Shown: piece after piece, positions 1 to 8,205 of the stretch
Numbering within the stretch: position 1 is the stretch's first letter
Layout of the letters: the number at the start of each line of letters is the position of its first letter
IMG/VR virus record: IMGVR_UViG_3300035701_000031
Location: 1-61,433 of that record
From: a virus
Reading direction: 5' to 3' (one strand)
Length of the DNA stretch: 61,433 bases
Program-made: the position numbers and the translations under genes
The notes under the pieces: model-generated
What the model was told of the DNA's origin: nothing
Seen by the model: only the letters and a program-made list of their open reading frames with translations
The model's database searches: none

Positions 1-710
1 CAATAAATATCTTCATAGGCTTCTGCAAACGCTTTCTGCCCGTTTGTATTTATAAAATCTGGGACTTTTCCAAAAAAACTGCCTTCTCTGCCATCGCCAA
101 TGTATTTCCAAGGAAGATGGTTTTGTTTGATTAATCGCATGATTCGCTTCTCGAATTTGCTGGGTCTAAATCCTTTTTTAAGCATTTTAATACAATGCTG
201 CCTTAATTGTTTTTGTCTTTCAGGATGTTCCTTAAACCATTTTATTTTTTTTATTGATTGTTGTTTTTTTGTGTTTTTAGTGTGGTGTTTTCCCCAAAAA
301 GGATTGTTTTTACCATATCTACAAATCCCAAACATTGGATTGTTTTTACCAGAAAGTGATTTGCTTATTTTCTGTTTAGTTTTTTTAGAACGATGTTTTC
401 CCCATAAATAATTGTTTTTGCCTAAAAGAGATTTGCTTATTTTTTTCCTTGTTTCTTTTGAATTTAAAAAACCTTGTTCTTTAAATTTCCTTTTTCGAAT
501 TAAACTCATTTTTTTTCGAGTTCTTTTTAAAGGATGTTTTTTCCAATTGTGATTGTTTTTGCCTATTTGTGCTTTACTCATTTTTATTCGTGTTTTTTGA
601 GTGTGATGTATCCCTCGTCTTTGATGCCCAAAGATAAATTTTCTTGGTCTTCCTCGATTATCTTTTTCTTCAAATAATTGACCGCAACCGCAAGCACATT
701 TTATTTTCAT
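1..710 (-). CDS. NUMOD3-repeat homing endonuclease, C-terminus cut by window edge
   Basis: The reading frame from the ATG at 710 stays open to base 1, so the C-terminus is missing. The N-terminus has a small cysteine cluster (CACGCG) and a GH, followed by repeated GKNNPxxGK / SKKTKxKISKS units, the NUMOD3 DNA-binding repeats of homing endonucleases. It then enters a nuclease domain starting FEKRIMRLIKQN and containing PDFINTNG. The start overlaps the stop of the upstream zinc-protein gene (ATGA). The last 130 nt are nearly identical to the plus-strand paralogue at 60144..61109. The family is clear; whether it is active is not known. Confidence 0.88.
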   Translation of the reverse strand, partial: MKIKCACGCGQLFEEKDNRGRPRKFIFGHQRRGIHHTQKTRIKMSKAQIGKNNHNWKKHPLKRTRKKMSLIRKRKFKEQGFLNSKETRKKISKSLLGKNNYLWGKHRSKKTKQKISKSLSGKNNPMFGICRYGKNNPFWGKHHTKNTKKQQSIKKIKWFKEHPERQKQLRQHCIKMLKKGFRPSKFEKRIMRLIKQNHLPWKYIGDGREGSFFGKVPDFINTNGQKAFAEAYEDIY

Positions 711-841
711 TTTCTCAACCCTAACCAATGTATGAATTTAACCTCGCAAGTTCTACAAATCCAGCGTTGATATTTTCCAAAACTAACTGAAATGCACATT
801 GCTTTTTTTCTGCATTTATTACATTTACGCAGATAAGGCAT
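707..841 (-). CDS. 44-residue zinc-ribbon-like protein
   Basis: This is a short frame with two CxxC pairs (CNKC near residue 7, CRTC near residue 31), so a zinc knuckle is likely. It overlaps the 3' end of the metzincin-like gene and its stop overlaps the start of the homing endonuclease (ATGA), which supports translation in the same operon. It is a possible nucleic-acid-binding accessory. No specific function can be assigned. Confidence 0.65.
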   Translation of the reverse strand: MPYLRKCNKCRKKAMCISVSFGKYQRWICRTCEVKFIHWLGLRK

Positions 842-1382
842 TGCCAACATCCCCATTCTTTTTCTCGTAATATTTCTTTTTTGCTTGTAACTTTTTGATT
901 TGTTTTATAAGTCTTTTCATTTTTGTTTCTTTTTCAGTTAATCGCTTTATCACTAACTTATATCTTTGTTGTTTCAAATTAATTTCAATTTTTGGCTTTT
1001 CAAATTTCTTATTTATTATAAATTGATTAGCCCAATCACAATCAATATCCCAACAATTTGCCATTTCTTTATGAACTAAACCTTGGTTATGCCCAATTTC
1101 GTGAATTAATATTTGAGCAATCTTTATAGAATCAGGATGTTCTAATTCAAGTATCTGGTCTCTCCCATCTGAACCAACAATACAATGAGTATCAGGTATT
1201 CGCAATTCAACCCAATTTCTTGAACAGCTCCCCAGCCCATGATAATGTGAAAGACCAAATCTTTTTTTGCTTATTTTGACTTCGATTGTTCGCTTTGTTG
1301 TTTCGCCCATTTGTTTGCATACTTCAGTAAACAACTTTTTCAAATCTTTTGTGTCCCATTGTGTTTCATTTTTTATTTTCAT
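825..1382 (-). CDS. Metzincin-like zinc protease, 185 aa
   Basis: The protein carries HEIGHNQGLVH at residues 94-104, the HExxHxxGxxH zinc-binding signature of metzincin proteases with H94, H98 and H104 as ligands and E95 as catalytic base. The C-terminal third is a lysine-rich, probably coiled-coil tail. There is no signal peptide, so it would act in the cytoplasm or inside particles. A GGGAGGAAG ribosome binding site precedes the ATG. A palindrome upstream at 1405..1427 may control it. The substrate is unknown; virion protein processing is only a guess. Confidence 0.85.
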   Translation of the reverse strand: MKIKNETQWDTKDLKKLFTEVCKQMGETTKRTIEVKISKKRFGLSHYHGLGSCSRNWVELRIPDTHCIVGSDGRDQILELEHPDSIKIAQILIHEIGHNQGLVHKEMANCWDIDCDWANQFIINKKFEKPKIEINLKQQRYKLVIKRLTEKETKMKRLIKQIKKLQAKKKYYEKKNGDVGNALSA

Positions 1383-1404
1383 TTCTATCTTCCTCCCTTT
1401 CTCA

Positions 1405-1427
1405 TATCAACAAAAAGATTGTTGATA
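1405..1427. promoter_or_regulatory. 9-bp inverted repeat upstream of the metzincin-like gene
   Basis: TATCAACAA and TTGTTGATA form perfect arms around a 5-base spacer. The repeat sits 23 bases before the ATG at 1382, just upstream of its ribosome binding site, so it could be an operator or a leader hairpin. An AGACGGA element (TCCGTCT on the gene strand) lies farther upstream near 1478-1484. Confidence 0.5.
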
Positions 1428-1495
1428 CATAATACTTGGGGCATTGTTCTTAAAAACTTATTCCCCTGAAAAGTAAAAGACGGAATAGTGTAAGA

Positions 1496-2317
1496 TTATT
1501 CTTGTTTTAATGCCTTTTTATAAATTTTATCAAATTTTCGTTTTGTCAATTTTCTCATTTTATATTTATGAGACGCAATTGCACCCCTACTCAAGTTCAA
1601 TCCAAATACAAAAAAGAAATTCTCCCGCAATTGCACATTACTTTTAACTTTTCGATTGTTAAAAATCCACGACAACTTGACTGGTTCTGTCCGCCAAGGA
1701 AATGGTGTGATTCTAACTCTTGGTCTTTTCGGTATTTTGATTGGCTTAATCGGTGGTGCTGGGGGTTTAACCTCAAATTTATCTAACTGTTGCCTAAAAT
1801 TCTCAATATTAGTTATGTATCTTTGAATGTTTGTTTGTCTTGCCTTTGCTCCTTCTCTTCCGATTAGTTCTCCCGCAATTTTTTTTGTGCTCTTAAATTG
1901 TTCTCTCAATTCCCTTGCTTTTTGCCCCCAAGGTTGTGCTTCCGAATATTTTTTTTGTGCGAGTAAATTTTCATAAGTTTTCTCATAAAACCTAACGATG
2001 CTTTCCTGTTTTTTCAGTGCCTTTTCTGCATACGGTTTTACGTTGGTTTCTAAATTTTCACCGACAATCCCTAAAACGAATGTTTCCTCATAAAGTGCCC
2101 GCAAGTCTTCTTCTCCCATTCCATTCGCCCCTTTAAAAACGTTGCTGGGGGTGCAAGTTCCTGAAACTCCATCCCGTTCAAAAGGTGCTGCATCTTTGCC
2201 AAAAACACTTTCAAATCGTTGCTTAAATTCGGCAAAATTCTTAAAGTCTTTAGAAACGGTTTTAAGTAAATCCTCTGGACTTCTCGAATATTTTTTGTGC
2301 CATGGGATTCCAGCCAT
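1496..2317 (-). CDS. Hypothetical protein, 273 aa, proline-rich hinge and basic C-terminus
   Basis: I do not recognise a family. The first 180 residues are charged and helical, followed by a short proline-rich segment (KPPAPPIKPIKIPKRP) and a basic C-terminal tail with RKLTKRKFDKIYKKALK. No membrane segment or cysteine cluster is seen. It starts at the ATG at 2317 after GAGTGAT. It lies downstream of the primase gene on the same strand, so a replication or DNA-binding role is possible but unproven. Confidence 0.75.
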   Translation of the reverse strand: MAGIPWHKKYSRSPEDLLKTVSKDFKNFAEFKQRFESVFGKDAAPFERDGVSGTCTPSNVFKGANGMGEEDLRALYEETFVLGIVGENLETNVKPYAEKALKKQESIVRFYEKTYENLLAQKKYSEAQPWGQKARELREQFKSTKKIAGELIGREGAKARQTNIQRYITNIENFRQQLDKFEVKPPAPPIKPIKIPKRPRVRITPFPWRTEPVKLSWIFNNRKVKSNVQLRENFFFVFGLNLSRGAIASHKYKMRKLTKRKFDKIYKKALKQE

Positions 2318-2369
2318 TTATATCACTCATATAAATATTGTCTTTTATTCTATATAATTTTTTTGGTTG

Positions 2370-3206
2370 TTATCCTGTATAGTCTTTAATGAATTTTTTT
2401 ACGTTTTCTGCCGTTCCTTCTCGTTGCAACAGCCCTCGATTCATTATTTTCACCGTTTTTAGGATATTTGTTGGGGTCATTTCTTCAATTTTAAAATTGA
2501 TAAATTGGTCATCTGTTAATGGCGTTACGACCACATTTGTTCCATCCAATATTTTGAGAGAATAAGGAAGGGCAAAAATGCGAGCACTGTCGGGCAGACA
2601 ATTTAAATCGGGGCACTTTAGTCGTTCTGATTCTTTGAGAGCAACCATTATTTTCCAAAGGATATTTGCACTGCTTTCATCGTAATATAGGTCTTTTGGT
2701 TGGAGAGGCTTGAAATAATCATAGGGGATTCTAAATTGAAAACCATGTGCAGTGCTTACAAAGATGTATGGTAAGTGATAATTGTCAAAAATTTCTTTTA
2801 TTTTTGTTGTTTCTCTATGAAGGGTCTTTTTGCCATAATCTTTCATGTCAATGTCTAATCCCCAATCATATTTATTAAGAAAATTTGAAGAAGTTTTTGC
2901 CCAGTTTTCTCTATCAATTTTGCGTTGCTGCCAAGAAAGACTGAAATAGGGCATATAAGAATATTGCGCCAGCCCCATATAGAGATTGTATGTCTCATTC
3001 CAAACATTATATCTATCAAATAATTTTTTTAGGAAATCTAATCTCCAGACACTATTAAAACGGGTTGGGATTCTTGTGTCCGTTTTGTCTCCAGTTTTTT
3101 TGTTGGGCGGGATAATTGCGAGTTCCCTATATTTAAGGCATTTTAGAAGTTCGAATAAAATGAACGTTTGATTATACCAATGAATGCGTTCTTCAGTAGG
3201 TGTCAT
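2370..3206 (-). CDS. Archaeo-eukaryotic primase, small-subunit (PriS/PrimPol-like), 278 aa
   Basis: The catalytic motifs of the AEP superfamily are visible. GLDIDMKD at residues 116-123 gives the metal-binding DxD (D118, D120), STAHGFQF at 151-158 gives the SxH-type motif, and a basic motif follows with ARIFALPYSLK (R209). The N-terminus has the RELAIIPP stretch common in PriS. The family makes RNA or DNA primers for replication. At 278 residues it is slightly short. The start overlaps the end of the region's first gene and the stop side is followed by a TATA-like stretch. The only other replication protein seen is the helicase, so polymerase is probably supplied by the host. Confidence 0.88.
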   Translation of the reverse strand: MTPTEERIHWYNQTFILFELLKCLKYRELAIIPPNKKTGDKTDTRIPTRFNSVWRLDFLKKLFDRYNVWNETYNLYMGLAQYSYMPYFSLSWQQRKIDRENWAKTSSNFLNKYDWGLDIDMKDYGKKTLHRETTKIKEIFDNYHLPYIFVSTAHGFQFRIPYDYFKPLQPKDLYYDESSANILWKIMVALKESERLKCPDLNCLPDSARIFALPYSLKILDGTNVVVTPLTDDQFINFKIEEMTPTNILKTVKIMNRGLLQREGTAENVKKFIKDYTG

Positions 3207-3964
3207 TTAATCATCTTTTGAAAATATTTTGTCCAGTCTTCTCTTCCAAAATTTGTTTGTGCATGGCAATTTCTGCAAAGAGAAATTAGATTATCGAAAT
3301 TATTATTTTTTTTGTTATAATCAATATGGTGGCAAATTAAAGCATACCCCAATTTCTTTTGAGGTTGTTTGCATTCTTGGCAAATAAAATTATCCCGTTC
3401 CCTGATTTGATTTTTAAAATTATAATTAAATTCAAGACCATATGGTTCAAAGGAAATTCCATTTAACCAATTTGGGCTATTTTTACCTGTATATTTTCCT
3501 TTTCTGGCATTACTCAATTTCTTTTTCGTTTCATCTGAAAGGATTCTCCCAGACATTAATTTACTCATCATAATTTTAAATTTTTTAGAATGATGCCCCC
3601 ATTTGTTTTCTTTCCCATACATACTATTTTTCTTTCCTATCTTTTCAGAAGCTAACTTACTTAATTTTTTTTTCATTTTTTTGCCTTTTTTTGTTTTATA
3701 AAATTTTTTAATGTTTTTACTCATTTTTCTCCTTATTTCAGGTCGTTTAGTAGCATTATTTTTACTCATTTTGTCTCTTGTTTTTTTAGATGGATGTTTT
3801 CCATACATTGGGTGGTTTTTGCCAGAAAAATCTGCATGATTTTCACTTAACTTTTGCTTATGTTCTTTTGAAAGATGTTTATTCCACCAATAATTATTTT
3901 TACCAGACATTGCTTTACTTATTTTTATTCGTGTTTCTTTTGTATGGTAACTACCCTTTTTCAT
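3203..3964 (-). CDS. HNH homing endonuclease with NUMOD3 repeats, 253 aa
   Basis: Residues 1-160 consist of NUMOD3-type units (GKNNYWWNKHLSKE, GKNHPMYGKHPSKK and similar). The C-terminus is an HNH nuclease with two CxxC pairs (CQEC, CRNC), HHIDYNKKNNNFDNL and a final NCHAQ. It is a free-standing endonuclease placed between the exonuclease and primase genes, with ATGA overlaps on both sides, so it is translated with the operon. No obvious intron or intein lies next to it. Confidence 0.92.
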   Translation of the reverse strand: MKKGSYHTKETRIKISKAMSGKNNYWWNKHLSKEHKQKLSENHADFSGKNHPMYGKHPSKKTRDKMSKNNATKRPEIRRKMSKNIKKFYKTKKGKKMKKKLSKLASEKIGKKNSMYGKENKWGHHSKKFKIMMSKLMSGRILSDETKKKLSNARKGKYTGKNSPNWLNGISFEPYGLEFNYNFKNQIRERDNFICQECKQPQKKLGYALICHHIDYNKKNNNFDNLISLCRNCHAQTNFGREDWTKYFQKMIK

Positions 3965-4506
3965 TGTTTATCGCCTTTTAACCCAGCCATCAACCCGAAG
4001 CATTTTCTGTAAAATTCTAAAAACCCAGCAGCCTCCTTTGCAACATATTCGTCAATTTTATCAAATTTCTTTTCTTTGAACCATTCAGGAATTATACTTC
4101 CATCGTGTGGTTTGCCCGACACTTTATCAAGTCCACTGCCCTTAAATTCTCCTTTATTAGAAAGGATTCCGAGGGGATGCAAATCCAGCATTGGGCGATA
4201 AAAGAGGTCTCCCCAATTGAAAATAGCAGGAAATTGTTTTTCAAATTTTGTGCCTAAAAATTTGATTTCAAAACGAAGATTGTAGCCGACAGGGATATTC
4301 CATAAGTTATTTTTGTTCATCAGCAAAGTAAAGGCTTTGTCAATCAATTCTTTTTCTGTGAATGCTTGGTCGCCCCATCTTTTGTAAATAACCAATTCAC
4401 CTTTCGGTTCGCCATTCGGATGAATCTCTTGGGTTTGAATTGTTATCAATTCATCTGTTTTAGGTTCAAAACCTGTCGTTTCAATGTCGAAATAATATAG
4501 CCCCAT
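3961..4506 (-). CDS. DnaQ-like 3'-5' exonuclease, 181 aa
   Basis: The N-terminus reads MGLYYFDIETTGFEP, the ExoI motif (D7, E9) of DEDD exonucleases. A second motif GYNLRFEIKFL matches ExoII except that the usual aspartate is glutamate. A third, EYVAKEA, sits where ExoIII is expected, also with glutamate instead of aspartate. It may therefore be a diverged exonuclease or a nucleic-acid-binding relative. I chose the ATG at 4506 because GGGGGATT precedes it; a longer in-frame start would run into the upstream gene. Confidence 0.85.
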   Translation of the reverse strand: MGLYYFDIETTGFEPKTDELITIQTQEIHPNGEPKGELVIYKRWGDQAFTEKELIDKAFTLLMNKNNLWNIPVGYNLRFEIKFLGTKFEKQFPAIFNWGDLFYRPMLDLHPLGILSNKGEFKGSGLDKVSGKPHDGSIIPEWFKEKKFDKIDEYVAKEAAGFLEFYRKCFGLMAGLKGDKQ

Positions 4507-4507
4507 T

Positions 4508-5020
4508 TTAATCCCCCCTCTGCGAACAAATTCTTTCAGTATGGCTGCCCCCACAAATTTGGCAACACCAATCATGCTCTAATTTTTCGTGTCTTGGTTT
4601 TAATCCGCAATTACAATCATCCAAACTCGTTTCTTTTTTTATCAATTCCTCGAATTTTTCAGAATATATCCCCTTTACAGTATTGGCATCTGATTTCCAA
4701 CCTCGGTAATGTATTGTTGCTGTTTCAAATTCATTTAAATTATATCTTGGTGAAATATCATAAATACATAAAACCCATTCATTGCCAATCTTATGGTCAT
4801 CATCTGGGGTTTTTGCTGCAATTAAATCATATTTTTCCATTATTTTTTGCGCTAACCTTATCAGTTCTTCTTTATCTGGGCTAAAGAATAAATATTTTCC
4901 TATGGTCTTTTGTTTGCTTAAAAAATCTTTAGAAAACCTGTCAATATAAAGCCAAGTCTTATATTTCATCAATTTGAATTTGTTTATTGAATATTTTTTA
5001 ATTAAGTCAGTGTCATTCAT
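4508..5020 (-). CDS. Hypothetical protein with C-terminal zinc cluster, 170 aa
   Basis: The first 130 residues are not recognised. The C-terminus holds CNCGLKPRHEKLEHDWCCQICGG, a dense Cys/His cluster suggesting zinc binding. The gene sits directly upstream of the exonuclease with a gap of one base between stop and start. Function unknown. Confidence 0.78.
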   Translation of the reverse strand: MNDTDLIKKYSINKFKLMKYKTWLYIDRFSKDFLSKQKTIGKYLFFSPDKEELIRLAQKIMEKYDLIAAKTPDDDHKIGNEWVLCIYDISPRYNLNEFETATIHYRGWKSDANTVKGIYSEKFEELIKKETSLDDCNCGLKPRHEKLEHDWCCQICGGSHTERICSQRGD

Positions 5021-5103
5021 TCTTTCTTCCCCTCTATCTGCCTTTCCCCCTATATATCTTCCCTTCTTCCTCTTTAAATGCCTGCCGATAGAGTAGCCTT
5101 CCG

Positions 5104-5166
5104 CTACTCCGCCTTCCGCATCAACTTTTTGTGTTTGGCTCTTTTATAGTCCATCTCAATACTCAT
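5104..5166 (-). CDS. Possible 20-residue peptide
   Basis: A very short frame (MSIEMDYKRAKHKKLMRKAE) starts after GGGGATATAAA, directly behind the stop of the gene at 5169..5306. The site and spacing look genuine, but the length makes it uncertain. The next 80 bases to 5020 hold only purine-rich leader sequence. Confidence 0.35.
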   Translation of the reverse strand: MSIEMDYKRAKHKKLMRKAE

Positions 5167-5168
5167 TT

Positions 5169-5306
5169 TTATATCCCCTTTATATTATTGAAATTTCTCA
5201 AACCCACGATGGCAAAACTCGGAAAATGTAGACGCATTATTTCTTTAGCTTCCTCTTGTGATTTTGCCTTGATTATCCCCAATACTAAAAAATTTTGTTT
5301 ACCCAT
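5169..5306 (-). CDS. 45-residue hypothetical protein
   Basis: The start overlaps the stop of the upstream gene as TAATG, indicating coupled translation. The sequence alternates beta-like and helical parts (NFLVLGIIKAKSQEEAKEIM) and loosely resembles the 45-residue product at 7747..7884, so the two could be one small family. Function unknown. Confidence 0.6.
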   Translation of the reverse strand: MGKQNFLVLGIIKAKSQEEAKEIMRLHFPSFAIVGLRNFNNIKGI

Positions 5307-5455
5307 TATTTTTCAGCCTCTTTTTTAAAAAAATCTTGCACTATTGGCTTATCTCGCTTTTTGTATTCTGCTAACAACCTATCTTTTCTTGTAAGTTCTG
5401 CTGTTAGCATATTTATTTTGTTTTGCATGAAACGCAACTGTTCAGCCTTGCTCAT
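5306..5455 (-). CDS. 49-residue coiled-coil protein
   Basis: This is a highly charged, probably continuous helix (QNKINMLTAELTRKDRLLAEY). It overlaps the ATP-grasp gene upstream and the next gene downstream, so it belongs to the same operon. Function unknown. Confidence 0.62.
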   Translation of the reverse strand: MSKAEQLRFMQNKINMLTAELTRKDRLLAEYKKRDKPIVQDFFKKEAEK

Positions 5456-6201
5456 TCTTTTTTCACTTCAGTTGCTTTCTTTATTCTATTGAACATACAG
5501 TCGTCAGGATGCCATGAATCTGACCCCAATGCCATATCAATTAATGCCCATTCCCCATTCATTGTCTTGCAAAAATCAACAGACCAAAACCCTTCGTCTT
5601 TAAAACAAACAGCAACTTTTCGAGCATTCTTTTGAAGCCCCCATAATTCATTTCCAGTTATGCCCTCTCTTTCTTTTTTCAATATTTCTTTCCAGTTTGG
5701 CACAGAAGGATTAACTATGGATTTTTCACACCAATACCAATGCTTACATTTTATTTCTCCATCTTCAATAAAAAATCTTATTTCTGGATTGACTGGCATC
5801 TCCCCAAAAAAAGCCGTAAATAAATTTTTCATCGGGATATATTCTCTAAAAAAGAATGCTCTTACTGGTTTCCCTATTATATCGCAGCAATAAGTTGCTT
5901 CGGCGATATTGCGGAGATGCTTTATCAAATCCTCTTGTTTTTCAACGAAACAAGTATTTTTCCAACCATGTTTTCCAGAAAGCTGGTCGGAACGCAGAAA
6001 TAAAGGATAACCAATAATTTTGGCTTTCCCATATAACTCGTTTAAATTTGAAAGCAAACCGCCATCAATAAAATCAAATGCTTCGGCAGGATTTACTTCA
6101 GCATACTCTGTTTTTGGCTGTAAAATATCCAAATGTTTAATTTTGGGAAACCAAAATAACATACTATTTTTATCAATTCCAACTATAATATCATCAGTCA
6201 T
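5452..6201 (-). CDS. ATP-grasp family protein (R2K-like), 249 aa
   Basis: Features of the ATP-grasp fold are present: IIGYPLFLRSDQLSGKHGW (nucleotide-binding lysine and loop), a central FFREYIP, and a C-terminal FWSVDFCKTMNGEWALIDMALG with acidic metal ligands. The size fits the compact R2K-type group found in viruses and biological-conflict loci, which join a carboxylate to an amine. The ATG at 6201 overlaps the nucleotidyltransferase stop (ATGA) and follows GGTGGTC. The substrate is unknown. Confidence 0.7.
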   Translation of the reverse strand: MTDDIIVGIDKNSMLFWFPKIKHLDILQPKTEYAEVNPAEAFDFIDGGLLSNLNELYGKAKIIGYPLFLRSDQLSGKHGWKNTCFVEKQEDLIKHLRNIAEATYCCDIIGKPVRAFFFREYIPMKNLFTAFFGEMPVNPEIRFFIEDGEIKCKHWYWCEKSIVNPSVPNWKEILKKEREGITGNELWGLQKNARKVAVCFKDEGFWSVDFCKTMNGEWALIDMALGSDSWHPDDCMFNRIKKATEVKKE

Positions 6202-6917
6202 TTTGACCACCCGAACTCTTTTTTATAAATATTTTTAACAAACTCCATTGCCGATTCTTTTGTTTGTGGTGAGGGGGCTTCCCTTAAATTGCTTTTAGTG
6301 ATGTCGTCTTGCAATATCTTTTCAAGTTCACTGCAATGGGTGAGAAATTGGTGTTTATCAAAAAAATCAACCCCATTCTTTTTGCAATCAAACAATCCTT
6401 GAACAAGCGAATCATTGAAGCAATCCAATTTTCTAAAAGAATCGAAATCACTTCGCAGCATTTCTGTTCTGGCTACACTAATGCCTTGGTAATATATCCT
6501 TAAAAGATAAAGATTCCTCTTCGGCTTCTTATAATCTTCCGTTACAGCATGATATGCGGTGTGCATAGCAAAGCCTTTCCAATGTGCATACATTGCCTTG
6601 CTGACACAGTCTCTTGCCAAGTCCTGTAATTCTGGGTAATATTCGGAACGAACTATTGTAATTGGGGACAAGACTTGCTCTATGAAATTAACGTTTGGCT
6701 TTAACATTTCTTTTACATAACTCTGTATTTCGTGGCTCACAATATCAATGCCATTGTAAATTTTTTCGATGCACCAAGAAGGATGTTGTTTGCCAAAGTT
6801 TTTCCAAAAATTTTCTTCATTAATAATATGTGCGCCCCTTATATCAATGTCTTCTGGTTTTGGAATGCCATATAAGTGAGAACCACTTATGCTTAAAAAA
6901 ACTGGTTTTTCAATCAT
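6198..6917 (-). CDS. Predicted nucleotidyltransferase (RlaP-like), 239 aa
   Basis: The N-terminus contains ISGSHLYGIPKPEDIDIRGAH, the GS-x-xYG...DxDxRG signature of DNA-polymerase-beta-fold nucleotidyltransferases of the RlaP type. The rest is helical, as in that family, which is often found in phages and next to RNA ligases. It overlaps the ATP-grasp gene, so the two may act together on one substrate. The target is not known. Confidence 0.8.
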   Translation of the reverse strand: MIEKPVFLSISGSHLYGIPKPEDIDIRGAHIINEENFWKNFGKQHPSWCIEKIYNGIDIVSHEIQSYVKEMLKPNVNFIEQVLSPITIVRSEYYPELQDLARDCVSKAMYAHWKGFAMHTAYHAVTEDYKKPKRNLYLLRIYYQGISVARTEMLRSDFDSFRKLDCFNDSLVQGLFDCKKNGVDFFDKHQFLTHCSELEKILQDDITKSNLREAPSPQTKESAMEFVKNIYKKEFGWSK

Positions 6918-6931
6918 TATTCACTCACCTT

Positions 6932-7267
6932 TCACCCGATTATTTTTTTTGTTTGCGCTTCTTTAAGTATTTTTTTAACCTCTTCTTTTCCGATTGTTGC
7001 GAGGGCAATATCCCAAAACTCTTTTAGATATTCGGCTAACCCAATTTCATCACTTTGGTAAGCAGCATCTTTTAAGTATTCTTCAATTGCATCAAAATTA
7101 AATCGGTGCTGTTTAGGGCTTGCTGCATAAAGAACATTTAACCAAGGAATGACTTTATTCAATGCCCATTCGCCCAATTCTTCAAAAACGCCTTCAACAA
7201 CTTCTACATCACCAGAATAAGTATTTTCCAAACAATCTTTCAAAAATTCTTTAAATGTTTCATTCAT
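6932..7267 (-). CDS. Hypothetical acidic helical protein, 111 aa
   Basis: The protein starts MNETFKEFLKDCLE and is helical throughout. It resembles the next gene upstream (7289..7552): both start with FKEFLK and share a later LGEWA motif followed by an A-x-PK segment, so they look like a tandem duplication. Function unknown. Confidence 0.72.
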   Translation of the reverse strand: MNETFKEFLKDCLENTYSGDVEVVEGVFEELGEWALNKVIPWLNVLYAASPKQHRFNFDAIEEYLKDAAYQSDEIGLAEYLKEFWDIALATIGKEEVKKILKEAQTKKIIG

Positions 7268-7288
7268 TTTTGACTACCCCCTTTACAA

Positions 7289-7552
7289 TCAATAATGCAA
7301 CAGCAATTTAATTTTTCTTTTCCCTAAACAAGCAATAGCAATTTCTAATAATACTGGGTGAACTTCTTTAAGAAAATCCAATTTCATTTTGGGCGATGCT
7401 TCTTTAGCACAATATTTATAGCATTCTTGCCAAGCCCATTCGCCCAAATCCTTAATAAGAATTGCGCTTCCAACATTTACACTTCTAAATTTGCCATGCT
7501 TTTCGGCGGGTAAAGATGTTCTTTTTAAAAATTCCTTAAAATTCTCACTCAT
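7289..7552 (-). CDS. Hypothetical helical protein, 87 aa, paralogue of 6932..7267
   Basis: I chose the ATG at 7552 (MSENFKEFLK) because it aligns with the start of the neighbouring paralogue; a longer frame extends into the upstream gene. It shares the FKEFLK and LGEWAW motifs with that paralogue. Function unknown. Confidence 0.68.
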   Translation of the reverse strand: MSENFKEFLKRTSLPAEKHGKFRSVNVGSAILIKDLGEWAWQECYKYCAKEASPKMKLDFLKEVHPVLLEIAIACLGKRKIKLLLHY

Positions 7553-7559
7553 TTTTACC

Positions 7560-7754
7560 TCACTCACCCATCTCTTTTTCTTCAACCCATTTGTTCATTC
7601 GTTCCATTTGTTTTTCATCAAGTAATGCAATAATTGTTTTTTCGACATCAGCGATGTGCATATAAGGCTGTCCTTGGAAAACAATAATCCAATCCAGTTT
7701 CTTCGCTTTTTGAATTACGTCTTTTACTTTTACAATAATATTTTCTTCACTCAT
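7560..7754 (-). CDS. 64-residue hypothetical protein
   Basis: The ATG at 7754 follows GTGGAAGAAA and overlaps the stop of the upstream small gene. The sequence is mixed alpha/beta with an acidic C-terminus (MNKWVEEKEMGE). No family recognised. Confidence 0.62.
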   Translation of the reverse strand: MSEENIIVKVKDVIQKAKKLDWIIVFQGQPYMHIADVEKTIIALLDEKQMERMNKWVEEKEMGE

Positions 7755-7884
7755 TTTCTTCCACTTCCAATGTTGCTTTCTTTGCTCGGATATTAAGTGC
7801 TTTTTCCATATTATTTTTTTGAAATTCATCCTCTGCAATAGAGATAAAGCCCTCTTTAAAAAAGACCCAAACATTTATTTTCAT
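7747..7884 (-). CDS. 45-residue hypothetical protein
   Basis: Starts MKINVWVFFKEGF and ends in an acidic stretch. It overlaps the downstream gene by a stop/start arrangement. Its beta-then-helix pattern is like that of 5169..5306. A longer reading frame on the same strand here is a shadow in another phase. Confidence 0.6.
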   Translation of the reverse strand: MKINVWVFFKEGFISIAEDEFQKNNMEKALNIRAKKATLEVEENE

Positions 7885-8205
7885 TCAATCACCAGCCTGA
7901 CTTTTTGCTGTTTCAATTATTATTTCAAACGATTCTCCCATGCTTTGTTTGTAATATTTCTCTTTTTCTATAGTCCATCGCCTGACTGTTGTAAAAACAT
8001 TTTCACTTCCACCAAAAAACAAAACAAGCAATTTTCCGTTTGACAAAGGATAGAAACCACCCGCAACTTTATGGGTGTCATATTCAATAAATTCAGGAGA
8101 TAAATCACTTTTATCAACAACAAACACTTGTAACAGAGTAAGTATGTCCCTGTGATGTTGTTCACCTAATTTCCAATATTCATGCGAAAACTTAATTTGC
8201 TTCAT
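7885..8205 (-). CDS. Hypothetical protein, 106 aa
   Basis: Mixed alpha/beta protein with a GGFYPLSNGKLLVLFFGGSE hairpin in the middle. The gene overlaps its upstream neighbour by ATGA and abuts the next one. It belongs to a run of small early-type genes between 5.1 and 9.3 kb. No family recognised. Confidence 0.7.
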   Translation of the reverse strand: MKQIKFSHEYWKLGEQHHRDILTLLQVFVVDKSDLSPEFIEYDTHKVAGGFYPLSNGKLLVLFFGGSENVFTTVRRWTIEKEKYYKQSMGESFEIIIETAKSQAGD

